The position numbers and the translations under genes are program-made. 29,986 bases of DNA from a virus: positions 1-29,986 of the IMG/VR virus record IMGVR_UViG_3300036985_001063; one strand, 5' to 3'. Numbering within the stretch: the stretch's first letter is position 1; each line of letters opens with the position of its first letter. This document shows, piece after piece, positions 1-8,292 of the stretch. The notes below the pieces were generated by a model. It saw only the letters and a list, made by a program, of their open reading frames with translations. It did no database searches and had not been told where the DNA came from.

Positions 1-1
1 A

Positions 2-172
2 TTAACAGCATATCCTGATATGTACTTACACTGTTGTTTAATATACGCAGCAACCTATATTAGAGATGCAGAGTTAGTTGGTGGAATGGAATCATTGTAT
101 AATGCAGATAAAGAACGAGCCAATACATCAAATTGGAATCAAGATGCGGCTATGGCTACCAAACAGGGGTAA
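2..172 (+). CDS. Head-tail adaptor protein, C-terminal part (partial)
   Basis: The open frame enters from the left edge and stops with TAA; 56 residues are visible. The start of the visible part, around YPDMYLHCCLIYAATYIRD, followed by NADKERANTSNW, fits the C-terminal helices of the adaptor (head-tail connector) proteins of SU10-like podophages, where a Pro-Asp-x-Tyr-Leu helix and a second helix with conserved acidic and basic residues close the protein. The role would be to seat on the portal and carry the tail nozzle. The next gene begins 3 nt after the stop. Assignment rests on pattern memory of a short fragment and on the presence of the portal gene at the other end of the window, so it is moderate. 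Confidence 0.55.
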   Translation, partial: LTAYPDMYLHCCLIYAATYIRDAELVGGMESLYNADKERANTSNWNQDAAMATKQG

Positions 173-175
173 AAA

Positions 176-1036
176 ATGGCACTAGAAAGCGGAAATTATA
201 TTAATGATTTGGTTATTACCAACCCAACATCATCAGACCCTAAGAGTCAAGGTGACGATCATTTAAGATTAGTTAAGACAATACTAAAAGAAACGCTCAA
301 CGGCTTTACTGGTGCTATCTTAGTTACTGCAACCGATACAGGTACAGCAACAGGACATGTTTTAGCGCCTAGCACTGCTCTAGTTGGCTACACGCCTATG
401 TTATGTTTGCTATATATGGCAAATATTACTAATACTGGTGCATTAACCGTTAATGTTTCTGGTTTAGGTGTTAGATCAATCAAAACAATGGCTGGTGCTG
501 ATCCAACTGCTGGTGACATCGTTGCTGGTTATCCAATGCTATTAATGTATGACGGAACTAATTTTGTTACTTTAGGTGGTTCTGAGTTCTTAAGCAAAAC
601 AGGTACGCAAAAGTTAACAGGTAACTTTACTGTTGATGGTAATGAGTTAATTACTGGAACCTTAGGCGTTACAGGCAATACAACTCTTACCGGAACATTA
701 GGTGTTACAGGTCTAACAACACTTAATGCAGCGGTAGGATTAACACGCACGGCTGGTGACAATACGGTTAATCTTGCAACAACAGCTTTTGCAATGAATA
801 TGTTATCGCCAACATTTTCTGGTGTACCAATTTCTACAACTGCATCCCCTGGAACAAATACAACACAAGTAGCAACTTGCGCTTTTGTTGCGGCTCAGGC
901 GTTTAACTCTGCACTACCAGCACAAGCAGGAAACGCAGGAAAGTATGTTACAACTGATGGCACAAATGCAAGTTGGGTATCAATCGTTTTTCCACCTATT
1001 CCAGATTATTTATTATTAGCACAAGGAATTATTTAA
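176..1036 (+). CDS. Tail fibre-like protein with beta-repeat shaft
   Basis: 286 aa. The N-terminus (MALESGNYINDLVITNP, then SDPKSQGDDHLRLVK at about residues 20-34) is the attachment motif seen in many phage tail fibres and tail-collar proteins, normally fixing the fibre to the tail. The middle carries short near-repeats of TGTLGVTG at about residues 160-180, typical of a trimeric beta-helical shaft. The C-terminal third (NTVNLATTAFA, then GNAGKYVTTDGTNASWV) matches motifs common near the ends of fibre proteins. An AGGGG stretch precedes the ATG. The gene is followed 1 nt later by another virion gene. Length is short for a full receptor-binding fibre, so it may be an adapter fibre working with the Gly-rich adhesin encoded at 1439. 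Role inferred from motif; receptor unknown. Confidence 0.72.
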   Translation: MALESGNYINDLVITNPTSSDPKSQGDDHLRLVKTILKETLNGFTGAILVTATDTGTATGHVLAPSTALVGYTPMLCLLYMANITNTGALTVNVSGLGVRSIKTMAGADPTAGDIVAGYPMLLMYDGTNFVTLGGSEFLSKTGTQKLTGNFTVDGNELITGTLGVTGNTTLTGTLGVTGLTTLNAAVGLTRTAGDNTVNLATTAFAMNMLSPTFSGVPISTTASPGTNTTQVATCAFVAAQAFNSALPAQAGNAGKYVTTDGTNASWVSIVFPPIPDYLLLAQGII

Positions 1037-1037
1037 T

Positions 1038-1439
1038 ATGTCAACTACAGCACAATATTCAGCAACTCCTGTCTTTGGAGCGGCATTACTAACAACCGCA
1101 GATACTTCATTGACTGCGCCTACAACAGTTGGAACAGTTATAACTGCCGGAGCATCTGGCACTCGTATTGATTTTATTGAGGTCATGGGTGTAGCAACTA
1201 CAGTTGCAGGCATTGTTAATCTATTTATTTACAATGGTACGACCTATCATTTGTGGCAACAAATACCAATTATTGCTGTAACAACAAGTACAACTGCAAT
1301 ATCATTTAGTTCAGTAATAGCAACAAATAATGCGCCAAATGTTATGCCAATGATTATTCCAACTGGCTATTCATTAAGAGCAACAACAACCATTGCGCAA
1401 ACTGGCGTAAAAGTAATTGCTTATGGAGGTGATTTCTAA
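1038..1439 (+). CDS. Small Thr/Val/Ile-rich structural protein, unknown
   Basis: 133 aa. I cannot assign a family. The protein is almost all alternating hydrophobic and Thr/Ser/Ala residues with many Gly turns (for example TTVGTVITAGASGTRIDFI and IIPTGYSLRATTTIAQTG), which suggests a compact all-beta domain. No signal peptide or membrane segment is visible. It sits between the fibre and the Gly-rich adhesin and its TAA stop overlaps the next ATG (TAATG), so co-translation with the adhesin is likely. A tail-tip or fibre-associated decoration protein is a reasonable inference, nothing more. Confidence 0.6.
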   Translation: MSTTAQYSATPVFGAALLTTADTSLTAPTTVGTVITAGASGTRIDFIEVMGVATTVAGIVNLFIYNGTTYHLWQQIPIIAVTTSTTAISFSSVIATNNAPNVMPMIIPTGYSLRATTTIAQTGVKVIAYGGDF

Positions 1440-2503
1440 TGAATAAAGGAACATATGGTTATCCATTACCGCCTAATGGCTTTGTTAGGGTTGCTCCTCC
1501 TGAATGGAGGCAATATAAATTAATTACTGCAACTACATCAGTTGAAACTGTGCCACAGAATGTCTATCAAATGGGTGTGGCGGTGTTTGGTGGCGGGGGT
1601 GGGAAAGATATTGCGGGTGGTGGTGGCGGTGGGTTTGTTTTTGGCATTGTTGATGTAATTCCCGGTCAATTATTACCCACAATTACGATTGGGGCAAGCG
1701 CTGGAAGCTCATCATTTGGGACAATATTAACAGCTACAGGAGGAACAAACGCAACTGGGTTTACTAGCGGCACTGGTGGAACTGGATCAGGGTCATCTTT
1801 ATTAAGAGGATTTATGACAGCTACAGGAGGCACTGGTGGAACTGGGCCGATTGGTGGCGGTGGTGGTGGCGGTGCTGGTTCTTTTTATGGAAATGGGGGT
1901 AATGGTGGGACTGTAAGCGCTGGAACCACTCAAGGTGGTGGCGGTGGTGGCTTAGGCGGTGGCAACGGTGGATCAACAACCGTTAACACTTCATTTGGCG
2001 GTGGTGGTGGCGTAGGGTTTAATGGAGGAAGCGGAGGTTTATCCAACTATGGCGCTGGCGGTGGCGGCACAGCAACAGCAGGCGGGATTGCTTCATCCAC
2101 TTATGCTGTAGGAGGAAACGGTCTTTCTGGACAGGCAGGTTTTGGCGGAACAACAAATGCCACAGCTGGAACGTCTACTAATCAACAATCGCCATTTTTA
2201 CAATTAATACATAAAACCTTAGGTGGCGGTGGTGGTGGCGGAAGCGGTCTTACAGCTGGAATGGGCGCTGTTGGTGGTGGTGGTGGTGGTTCTCCAAGTA
2301 ATGCAGGAAGCGGAGGGTTTGGAGGCGGTGGCGGAGGGGCTGACAATTCCGCCAGGTCAGGAAGCGGGGGGTTTGGAGGCGGCAACGGTGGTGGTGGCGG
2401 TTTATCATTCCCAGGCATTGGTGGTGGACAGGGTTCTCTAAACAGTAATGCTCCCGCTGGTGGTGCTGGCGCAGTAGTGCTTTATTGGACAGAAGGTTAT
2501 TAA
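1439..2503 (+). CDS. Glycine-rich tail adhesin / receptor-binding protein
   Basis: 354 aa. A beta-strand N-terminal section (about residues 1-50, ending VYQMGVAVFGGGGG) is followed by roughly 280 residues with many runs of 4-8 glycines separated by short Ser/Thr/Asn/Phe loops, and an end reading GGAGAVVLYWTEGY. Poly-Gly runs of this type form polyglycine-II helical sandwiches in the adhesins at the fibre tips of some T-even-like phages (the S16 gp38 type), where the loops between runs contact the receptor. The family match here is by composition and layout only. The DNA is locally GC-rich because of GGN codons. The start overlaps the previous stop and the next gene begins 1 nt after its own stop. 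Probable host-range determinant. Confidence 0.62.
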   Translation: MNKGTYGYPLPPNGFVRVAPPEWRQYKLITATTSVETVPQNVYQMGVAVFGGGGGKDIAGGGGGGFVFGIVDVIPGQLLPTITIGASAGSSSFGTILTATGGTNATGFTSGTGGTGSGSSLLRGFMTATGGTGGTGPIGGGGGGGAGSFYGNGGNGGTVSAGTTQGGGGGGLGGGNGGSTTVNTSFGGGGGVGFNGGSGGLSNYGAGGGGTATAGGIASSTYAVGGNGLSGQAGFGGTTNATAGTSTNQQSPFLQLIHKTLGGGGGGGSGLTAGMGAVGGGGGGSPSNAGSGGFGGGGGGADNSARSGSGGFGGGNGGGGGLSFPGIGGGQGSLNSNAPAGGAGAVVLYWTEGY

Positions 2504-2504
2504 G

Positions 2505-2966
2505 ATGACTAATTACGCAAGAAATGTTAATGATGTTGCAGTTGATGTAACAACAACAGACCCAACCACTATTTATTACCCAACAGTTGCTGCTGAGTTT
2601 ATTGTTGTACCGGCAGATGTTCAAGATGGATGGTTATATGATGGCGCAACATGGAGCGCACCACCTGTGCCTCCTGCTCCTATTCCTGTGCCTCCTGTGC
2701 CTCCAATAGTATCAGCAGTACAGTTTATGATGTTGTTTTATCCACAAGAACAGGCGTATATTCAAAACTCAACTGATGCCATAGTAAAAGTGTTTTGGAC
2801 AAGATTTAGTGACCAAAGGGTAACAGAGGTTAATCTTGCGCTTGATTCTATGAGCCAGACTCTGGATTATTTATCAACAACAGATGTTTTACCAGCTTTG
2901 ACACCTCCTGCTCCTTATTTAGTGGCTGGACGTAAAGAGGCAATACTGACAGGTCAGGCTATATAA
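2505..2966 (+). CDS. Tail fibre assembly/chaperone-like protein with Pro-rich linker
   Basis: 153 aa. The N-terminal part (MTNYARNVNDVAVDVTTTDP, then FIVVPADVQDGWLYDGATWS at about residues 32-51) is a pattern found in many small proteins encoded just after phage tail fibres. It is followed by a Pro-Val rich linker with PVPPV/PPAPIPVP units (about residues 52-68) and a helical C-terminal domain (QFMMLFYPQEQAYI onward). The position directly after the adhesin fits either a fibre-assembly factor or a small capping protein. I cannot tell which from the sequence. Ends 1 nt before the next gene. Confidence 0.55.
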   Translation: MTNYARNVNDVAVDVTTTDPTTIYYPTVAAEFIVVPADVQDGWLYDGATWSAPPVPPAPIPVPPVPPIVSAVQFMMLFYPQEQAYIQNSTDAIVKVFWTRFSDQRVTEVNLALDSMSQTLDYLSTTDVLPALTPPAPYLVAGRKEAILTGQAI

Positions 2967-4598
2967 ATGCCTTTAGTTAAGGTAAAAGGAACTGGACAGA
3001 TAGGTCTTAATCGTGACCTATCACAGTCTGAAATGCCGATTAATGCATGGAGTGATGCAAAGAACATTAGGTTTTTAGATGGCTATGCCTTGCAATATTT
3101 AGGGCATGGCGAGGTCTATAACACTCCTTCTTATGCACCACTCCATGTACTGCCTTGTAATGTTCAAGGTAGTCGTTATTGGATTTATTTATCTAACTAC
3201 AAACAATTTTCTGTTACCAATACACCAACAGGCTCACAGCACACAGATATTACCCATGCATCATGGAATGGATTTTATCTTGACCTTATTACCGAGTCTG
3301 GGCTTACACTTACTGCCGAAAGCGGTGAAACATTAATTAACGGTGGCGTTGGTAATCCAATGAACTGGACATCTGCATTGTTGTCAGGTGTTCCCGTTAT
3401 TAATGCAGCAGATAGTAATTTTCCACCAATGGCGTGGAATCTTAGCAATACATCAAAGTTTGTAAACCTTCCTAATTGGCCTGTCAATATGTATTGCAAG
3501 TCAATCAGGGCTTATAAGAACTTCTTGATTGCTTTGAATGTCACCAAAGCAAATGCTACTTATCCTTTTATGGTGAAGTGGTCACAACCAGCAGACCCTG
3601 GTGGATTACCGTCAACATGGGATGAAACAGACCCAACTAACCTATCAGGTGAGTTTGACCTTGCTGAGGGTTATGATATTGTTATTGATGGCATGCAGTT
3701 GCGTGACTCGTTTATTGTGTATAAAGAAAACAGCACATGGCGACTAGATTATATTGGTGGTAATTTTATATTCAAATCATCAAAGGTCTTCAATAAATCA
3801 GGAATCATGAACCGCAATTGTGTTACTGATATTGATGGGTTTCATGTTGTATTAACCAATAATGATGTAATTATTCACGATGGAAGCACTGCACAATCTA
3901 TACTTGATAAGGCAACAAGGCGCTGGTTATTTCAAAATATTGATGTTGATAATGTCATCAAGTGTTTTGTATTTACCAACCCATTTTTTAATGAAGTATA
4001 TATATGCTTTCCGTCAATCGGTGCAACTTCATGCGATACAGCACTTGTATATAACTACAAGGACAAGACTGTATCAACTCGCCAGATGCCTAATATTAAT
4101 CATGCTGGGTATGGCCCAGTCGATAATGGATTAGCTGGTAACTGGGCGCAAGATTCTCAACCATGGGCTTCTGATTTAACCCTGTGGAATGGGCCAGACT
4201 TTGTTCCTAGTAATGCAAGGGTTATTGCAGGTAGTGCTGATGTTAAGCTTTATATGCTTGATGCTTCTGCATCGTTTGATGGTGTATTACCACAGGCATA
4301 CCTAGAACGCAGAGGATTGTCTTTTGAGATGCCAGAAAGCATTAAGTTGATAAAAGGTATTAGACCAAGAATAACAGGCAACATAGGCGACACAGTGCTT
4401 ATACAAGTAGGTTCTCAAGATGATCCGTGGGGCAATCCAACTTATTCTGATCCTATGACACATACAATAGGTAGTACAATTGCTAATGATTGTTTGGTAT
4501 CTGGTCGATACATTTCCATTAAATTCTTAACTGGTACTGCATACCAATGGCGTTTAGATTCTTTTGATATTGAAGTAGATCAAACAGGGGGTTGGTGA
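2967..4598 (+). CDS. Tail nozzle / DNA-stabilisation protein (P22 gp10-SU10 type)
   Basis: 543 aa. The opening (MPLVKVKGTGQIGLNRDLSQ, then PINAWSDAKNIRFLDGYALQ) and the body (RYWIYLSNYKQF; LIALNVTKANATYPFMVKWS; LRDSFIVYKENSTWRLDYIGG; NEVYICFPSIG) follow the beta-propeller-like tail tube proteins of short-tailed phages, called nozzle in SU10-like phages and gp10 packaged-DNA stabilisation factor in P22. It would attach below the adaptor ring, extend the tail and keep packaged DNA from leaking. Length is close to that of these relatives. It lies in the tail gene block, and its TGA overlaps the next ATG (TGATG). The exact family member is inferred, the tail role is well supported. Confidence 0.7.
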   Translation: MPLVKVKGTGQIGLNRDLSQSEMPINAWSDAKNIRFLDGYALQYLGHGEVYNTPSYAPLHVLPCNVQGSRYWIYLSNYKQFSVTNTPTGSQHTDITHASWNGFYLDLITESGLTLTAESGETLINGGVGNPMNWTSALLSGVPVINAADSNFPPMAWNLSNTSKFVNLPNWPVNMYCKSIRAYKNFLIALNVTKANATYPFMVKWSQPADPGGLPSTWDETDPTNLSGEFDLAEGYDIVIDGMQLRDSFIVYKENSTWRLDYIGGNFIFKSSKVFNKSGIMNRNCVTDIDGFHVVLTNNDVIIHDGSTAQSILDKATRRWLFQNIDVDNVIKCFVFTNPFFNEVYICFPSIGATSCDTALVYNYKDKTVSTRQMPNINHAGYGPVDNGLAGNWAQDSQPWASDLTLWNGPDFVPSNARVIAGSADVKLYMLDASASFDGVLPQAYLERRGLSFEMPESIKLIKGIRPRITGNIGDTVLIQVGSQDDPWGNPTYSDPMTHTIGSTIANDCLVSGRYISIKFLTGTAYQWRLDSFDIEVDQTGGW

Positions 4599-5161
4599 TG
4601 GCTGGATTGTTGGAGGCATTAAATAACCTTAGTAATAAAGACTATAAGTTTCTTGATAAGTTAAATATAAAGCAAATAAACATGCCTTATATTGGCAAAG
4701 GCTATGCAGAAACATGGCCTATTGATGAAACAGGTAGTCCAGATTATATGATGCGTCCTAATGAGCTTCCAATAAACCAACATGGAATTAGTGTTTTTCA
4801 GCCTGATAAGTGGACATCAAATGATACTGCTGGTGAAGGGTTGCATATTGATCCAATGGCAAAGCAATATAGAAAAAGACTATTAGAAACATTATCACCA
4901 GAACAATTAAATCAAGCAAAGGCTGAGTTTAATGATTATTCCTTTGGTGGAAATTTACCAGAAACTAAAAGAGTTGAAAATCTAACAGATGCTTTAATGA
5001 GAGGATATACTGTAGGACAAGCTCCAGAATCATTTAACAAAAGTTTTTATAACGATGAACAAAAAGGACTTTTAGATCAGTTAAAACGTTATATGAAAAC
5101 TGGTGTTAATGAAGGTGGTACTGTTCAAGACTATTTAAGAAACATTGGAGAAATAAGATAA
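4598..5161 (+). CDS. Conserved-type phage structural-region protein, unknown
   Basis: 187 aa from the ATG that overlaps the previous TGA. In-frame TTG and GTG codons lie 6 and 3 nt upstream but the overlapping ATG fits the coupled layout better. The pattern YAETWPIDETGSPDYMMRPNE followed by DPMAKQYRKRLLETLSPEQ and a C-terminal YNDEQKGLLDQLKRYM is one I recognise from uncharacterised proteins in the virion gene blocks of environmental podoviruses; no function is known to me. Soluble, no signal or membrane segment, mixed helical. The stop overlaps the following ATG (TAATG). Confidence 0.62.
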   Translation: MAGLLEALNNLSNKDYKFLDKLNIKQINMPYIGKGYAETWPIDETGSPDYMMRPNELPINQHGISVFQPDKWTSNDTAGEGLHIDPMAKQYRKRLLETLSPEQLNQAKAEFNDYSFGGNLPETKRVENLTDALMRGYTVGQAPESFNKSFYNDEQKGLLDQLKRYMKTGVNEGGTVQDYLRNIGEIR

Positions 5162-5310
5162 TGCCAACAAAATCAAAGAAACAACAAAAGCTTATGCTTG
5201 CAGTTGCACATAACAAAAAGTTTGCAAAGAAGGTTAATATACCTATGTCGGTTGCTGATGAATTTATAGCAGAAGATAAGAAACTTGGCCTATTAAAATC
5301 TCTTAAATAA
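5161..5310 (+). CDS. Small basic protein, 49 aa
   Basis: 49 aa; highly basic, starting MPTKSKKQQKLMLAVAHNKK and continuing FAKKVNIPMSVADEFI. This KSKKQQ...HN..FAKKV.IP.SV pattern is common among tiny proteins encoded in phage structural blocks; function unknown. It is bounded by TAATG overlaps on both sides (start in the previous stop, stop in the next start), which strongly supports that it is translated. A DNA-binding or packaged minor virion protein is possible because of the charge, but that is inference. Confidence 0.65.
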   Translation: MPTKSKKQQKLMLAVAHNKKFAKKVNIPMSVADEFIAEDKKLGLLKSLK

Positions 5311-5927
5311 TGGCAACCTTAATAAATGGCATAACCTCATTAGAATATGCACCAGCTCCTGTTCCTAATGAGGTTAATGATTTAAAACGCTACCTTGAGC
5401 ATGAATTTATACAGCTTCAGGCAGCGTTGCAGATTCTATATGATAACTCTAAGAGTTCTGCATTAACCTATTATGGTTCATTTTACGATACCACCATACA
5501 ATCAATAACAAGTGTTACTGATACTTATGTTATTAATATAGGGTCAACAGATGCATCAAATGGTGTTTCTATTGTTGATGGCTCTAAGATGACATTTGCT
5601 AACGCTGGTATATATAACATCCAGTTTAGTGTGCAACTTACAAATAATACAGCACAAATAAAGAAGGCAGATATCTGGCTTAAGAAGAATGGTGTTAATA
5701 TACCAACATCAAACAGCAAGTATTCTATCAATGAAACACACGGTGGAGGACATGGAGGAGCAATTGCAGCAATAAACTTTATTGCAACATTAGCGGCTGG
5801 CGACTATATACAATTAGCATGGCACGCTGATAGCACTGGCGTGGCAATAGAAACATTCCCAGCAGAATCACCAGCTCCAACAATACCTGTAACACCTGGT
5901 GTTATACTTACAGCAATTTTAATATAA
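5310..5927 (+). CDS. Virion protein with C1q/TNF-like jelly-roll domain
   Basis: 205 aa. A helical N-terminus (about residues 20-50, LKRYLEHEFIQLQAALQ) precedes a beta domain at about residues 55-205 with the strand pattern of phage C1q/TNF-like trimeric jelly rolls: SKMTFANAGIYNIQFSVQL, KKADIWLKKNGVNI, then ATLAAGDYIQLAWHADSTG. Such domains form trimers on fibres and virion decorations, often touching host surface glycans. The helix would serve as trimerisation stalk. The gene starts in the previous stop codon and the next begins 10 nt after its end. Domain recognition is fairly good; exact place on the particle unknown. Confidence 0.65.
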   Translation: MATLINGITSLEYAPAPVPNEVNDLKRYLEHEFIQLQAALQILYDNSKSSALTYYGSFYDTTIQSITSVTDTYVINIGSTDASNGVSIVDGSKMTFANAGIYNIQFSVQLTNNTAQIKKADIWLKKNGVNIPTSNSKYSINETHGGGHGGAIAAINFIATLAAGDYIQLAWHADSTGVAIETFPAESPAPTIPVTPGVILTAILI

Positions 5928-5937
5928 AGGATATACA

Positions 5938-6393
5938 ATGCCTTCAGTATCAATAAGCAATCTACCAGTGGTAATAACAGTTGTTCCAGCATCTGACTTG
6001 TTGCCATTAGTTTCTGGTGGTATTACTACAAAAGTAACGCCTAACCAATTATTTAATAGTGTAAGTGTAGACTCAACAATCAAGGTTTTTAATGGGTTTG
6101 GCCGTGGCGCACCAGTTACAAAGACAACTGCATTTACGGTTGGTACAACTGAAAACTTTATTATTGTTAATGGCACTGCATCGGTAACGGTAACATTACC
6201 ATCAGCATCAACCTATACAGGTCGTGAAATAAGCATAAAAACAATAGCTGCTTTTACTGTTGTTTCTGCGTCTTCTAATGTTGTTCCAATAACTTCTGCT
6301 ACTGCTAGCACAGCTATCCTTGCAGCTACAGCAGGTAAATGTGCAACATTAGTTAGTGACGGAACTAACTGGGTTATAATGTGCGCTAATTGA
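5938..6393 (+). CDS. Virion/tail-associated beta protein
   Basis: 151 aa. The start, SISNLPVV..., then ASDLLPLVSGGITTKVTPNQL (about residues 18-38), is the short attachment-like motif found at the N-termini of many phage tail and fibre proteins. The remainder (TENFIIVNGTASVTVTLPSA; GREISIKTIAAFTVV; CATLVSDGTNWVIMC) is a compact beta domain of the type that often follows it and can form a trimeric head or neck. AAGGA lies about 7 nt upstream of the ATG. Probably a small fibre or appendage; receptor unknown. Confidence 0.58.
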   Translation: MPSVSISNLPVVITVVPASDLLPLVSGGITTKVTPNQLFNSVSVDSTIKVFNGFGRGAPVTKTTAFTVGTTENFIIVNGTASVTVTLPSASTYTGREISIKTIAAFTVVSASSNVVPITSATASTAILAATAGKCATLVSDGTNWVIMCAN

Positions 6394-6394
6394 T

Positions 6395-6844
6395 ATGGCA
6401 ATTATAAAAAACAATTTATCGGTTCATGAGGTAACAGATGATTATGAACTGCACCATATATGGCCTTCTATAAGGCATGGCATAAATACTATTAATATTA
6501 AGTGCAATACCTCAAGAACTCTCCCAGAAGATATTTATCATGGGATTAAAAATAAAAATTTAAAACTTCTTGTTGGTACTATTGATAATAAATATGAAGG
6601 ATTTTTTGTTATTAAATATGAATCTTATCCAGATGGTATGAACGTGCATACTTATATGGCGCATAATAATGGAAATGATAAAGACTTTTTAGTTAACTTT
6701 TCAGATATTTTATATGATATTGCAAAAGAAATTGGTGCTGTACGATTAACATATACAAGCAACAGAAAAGGGTGGCTAAAAACATGCAAAAAAATGAAAT
6801 GCAAGCCAACAGTGCAAATTTATGAACGAGAGGTAGTGCAATGA
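6395..6844 (+). CDS. GNAT-fold-like phage protein in virion block
   Basis: 149 aa. The order of segments (IWPSIRHGI; EDIYHGIKNKNLKLLVGTID; YEGFFVIKYESYPDGMNVHTYMAHN; FSDILYDIAKEIGAVRLTYTSNRKGW; CKPTVQIYEREV) follows the GNAT acetyltransferase-like proteins that many podoviruses carry between tail and ejection genes. No clear acetyl-CoA P-loop (Q/R-x-x-G-x-G/A) is visible, so it may be a structural derivative without enzyme activity. Its TGA overlaps the start of the next gene (ATGA). Fold call is moderate, activity not supported. Confidence 0.5.
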   Translation: MAIIKNNLSVHEVTDDYELHHIWPSIRHGINTINIKCNTSRTLPEDIYHGIKNKNLKLLVGTIDNKYEGFFVIKYESYPDGMNVHTYMAHNNGNDKDFLVNFSDILYDIAKEIGAVRLTYTSNRKGWLKTCKKMKCKPTVQIYEREVVQ

Positions 6845-8292
6845 ATCCTATAAGAAAAATATTTGAAAGAATAATAAATCCAGTTACACTTTATGAAGAT
6901 AGTTCTAGCGGTGGTGGCGCTCCACAAACAAATATTACAAATACAAATTCTACCCCCTGGAAACCAACTATAAAATATTGGAATAATGAGCAAAGCAAAT
7001 ACGATCCTGTTACAGGCCAATATATACTAAATAAAAAACCAAAAGCGCCAATGGGTGTTCTGCAACAGACAGCAAACTTTGCTGATACCTATGGCACACT
7101 TAGTCCAGAAGAACAGCAACTGATGACAGGCTACCAAGATACTTTAGGTGGTCGTGGTATTGGTATAGGCAATATGCAGGGTTTAGGCACAAACCTGCAA
7201 AATGATTTAACTGGTGGTAGATATAATACTAATTTTGGTTATGTTTCTGACCCAAATGTAAGCTTAGGAACAGCCGCAAATGCTGATGTAAGTTTGGGAA
7301 CTGCGGCACTTTCTGAGGCTACTCGTAGTGACCTAATAAATGCAAGATTAGCTCAAGGAGAGCTTGACCCAACAGCGGCATTATCTCAAATATTGCGTGG
7401 CGATCCAAGCACTAATCCTTATCTAGCGCAAATGAATCAGGCAAGCATTAACCAGTCTATGCAAGGCTACAACGATATGCTTCAAAAGGCTAATCAGACT
7501 CTATTACCACAGATTAAACAAGATGCTTTTGCATCAGGCCAGTATGGTGGATCAAGGCAGGGTGTTGCTGAAGGTATAATTGGGCAACAACTAGGTATCA
7601 ATGCTAGAGATTTAGGTCAAAAGGCAATGGACACTGGTGCATCATTATATGGCGGAGCATTTGAAAATGCACAACAAAGGATGGCTGCTGCTGCTGGTGA
7701 TATTAATACACAAGCTGGACAGAATGAACAATATAATGCCACAAACTTGCAACAAAATAATCAGTATAACGCAACAAACTTGCAAAATATGGCATTAGCA
7801 AATATGGGTGCGCAAAATGAAGGCAATCAATTTAATGCTTTAAACTTGCAAAATATGAACTTAGCTAACATGGGTGCATTAAACGAGGGCGCTCAATTTG
7901 ATGCTGATTTAGCTCTTAAGAACAGAGCGCAGGGAATGGAGCAGATGCAAAACAACCTTAACAATGTATTACAGGCATATAATGTTGGCAAGGCTACCTA
8001 TGCTGATGTTACTGCGGCACAAGATGCATTGTATGGAACTCAGACTGATGTTGAGAAAACACAGCTCCAAAGAACTCTAGATATGTTAAATATACAATCT
8101 GGTATCTATGGAACTGCATCAGGATTAGGTGGGCAATCAGTATCAATGGGAACTTCATCAGCACCAAGTGGTGGCGGTAGCAGCACTGTTGGTAATATAT
8201 TAGGCGGTTTATCAGGTGCAACTGGGTTGCTTAGTATGGCAGGTGGTGGTGGTTTAGGGGGAGTAGGTGGCATTGTCGGAAGCCTCTTGTAA
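6841..8292 (+). CDS. Ejection / internal virion protein with Asn-Leu repeats
   Basis: 483 aa. After an acidic and Gly-rich N-terminus the centre reads ASGQYGGSRQGVAEGIIGQQ (about residues 222-243), a motif typical of long helical internal or ejection proteins of podoviruses. Next come at least four imperfect repeats based on QYNATNLQ and NLANMGA (about residues 297-355), alternating Asn, Gln and small residues. The C-terminus (GGLSGATGLLSMAGGGGLGGVGGI) is Gly-rich and hydrophobic, suited to contact with membrane. It begins in the previous stop (ATGA) and shares TAATG with the cupin gene. Likely leaves the head with DNA to help cross the envelope; inferred from layout. Confidence 0.58.
   Translation: MNPIRKIFERIINPVTLYEDSSSGGGAPQTNITNTNSTPWKPTIKYWNNEQSKYDPVTGQYILNKKPKAPMGVLQQTANFADTYGTLSPEEQQLMTGYQDTLGGRGIGIGNMQGLGTNLQNDLTGGRYNTNFGYVSDPNVSLGTAANADVSLGTAALSEATRSDLINARLAQGELDPTAALSQILRGDPSTNPYLAQMNQASINQSMQGYNDMLQKANQTLLPQIKQDAFASGQYGGSRQGVAEGIIGQQLGINARDLGQKAMDTGASLYGGAFENAQQRMAAAAGDINTQAGQNEQYNATNLQQNNQYNATNLQNMALANMGAQNEGNQFNALNLQNMNLANMGALNEGAQFDADLALKNRAQGMEQMQNNLNNVLQAYNVGKATYADVTAAQDALYGTQTDVEKTQLQRTLDMLNIQSGIYGTASGLGGQSVSMGTSSAPSGGGSSTVGNILGGLSGATGLLSMAGGGGLGGVGGIVGSLL

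Noticed and set aside
2182-2418. Pro-rich open frame on the minus strand
   Set aside because: It is the complement of GGN codon runs in the Gly-rich adhesin; the poly-Pro content follows from that, and it has no gene context.
2223-2441. 72-codon plus-strand frame in the Gly-rich gene
   Set aside because: Out-of-frame reading of GGT repeats giving Val/Ala runs; no ribosome site.
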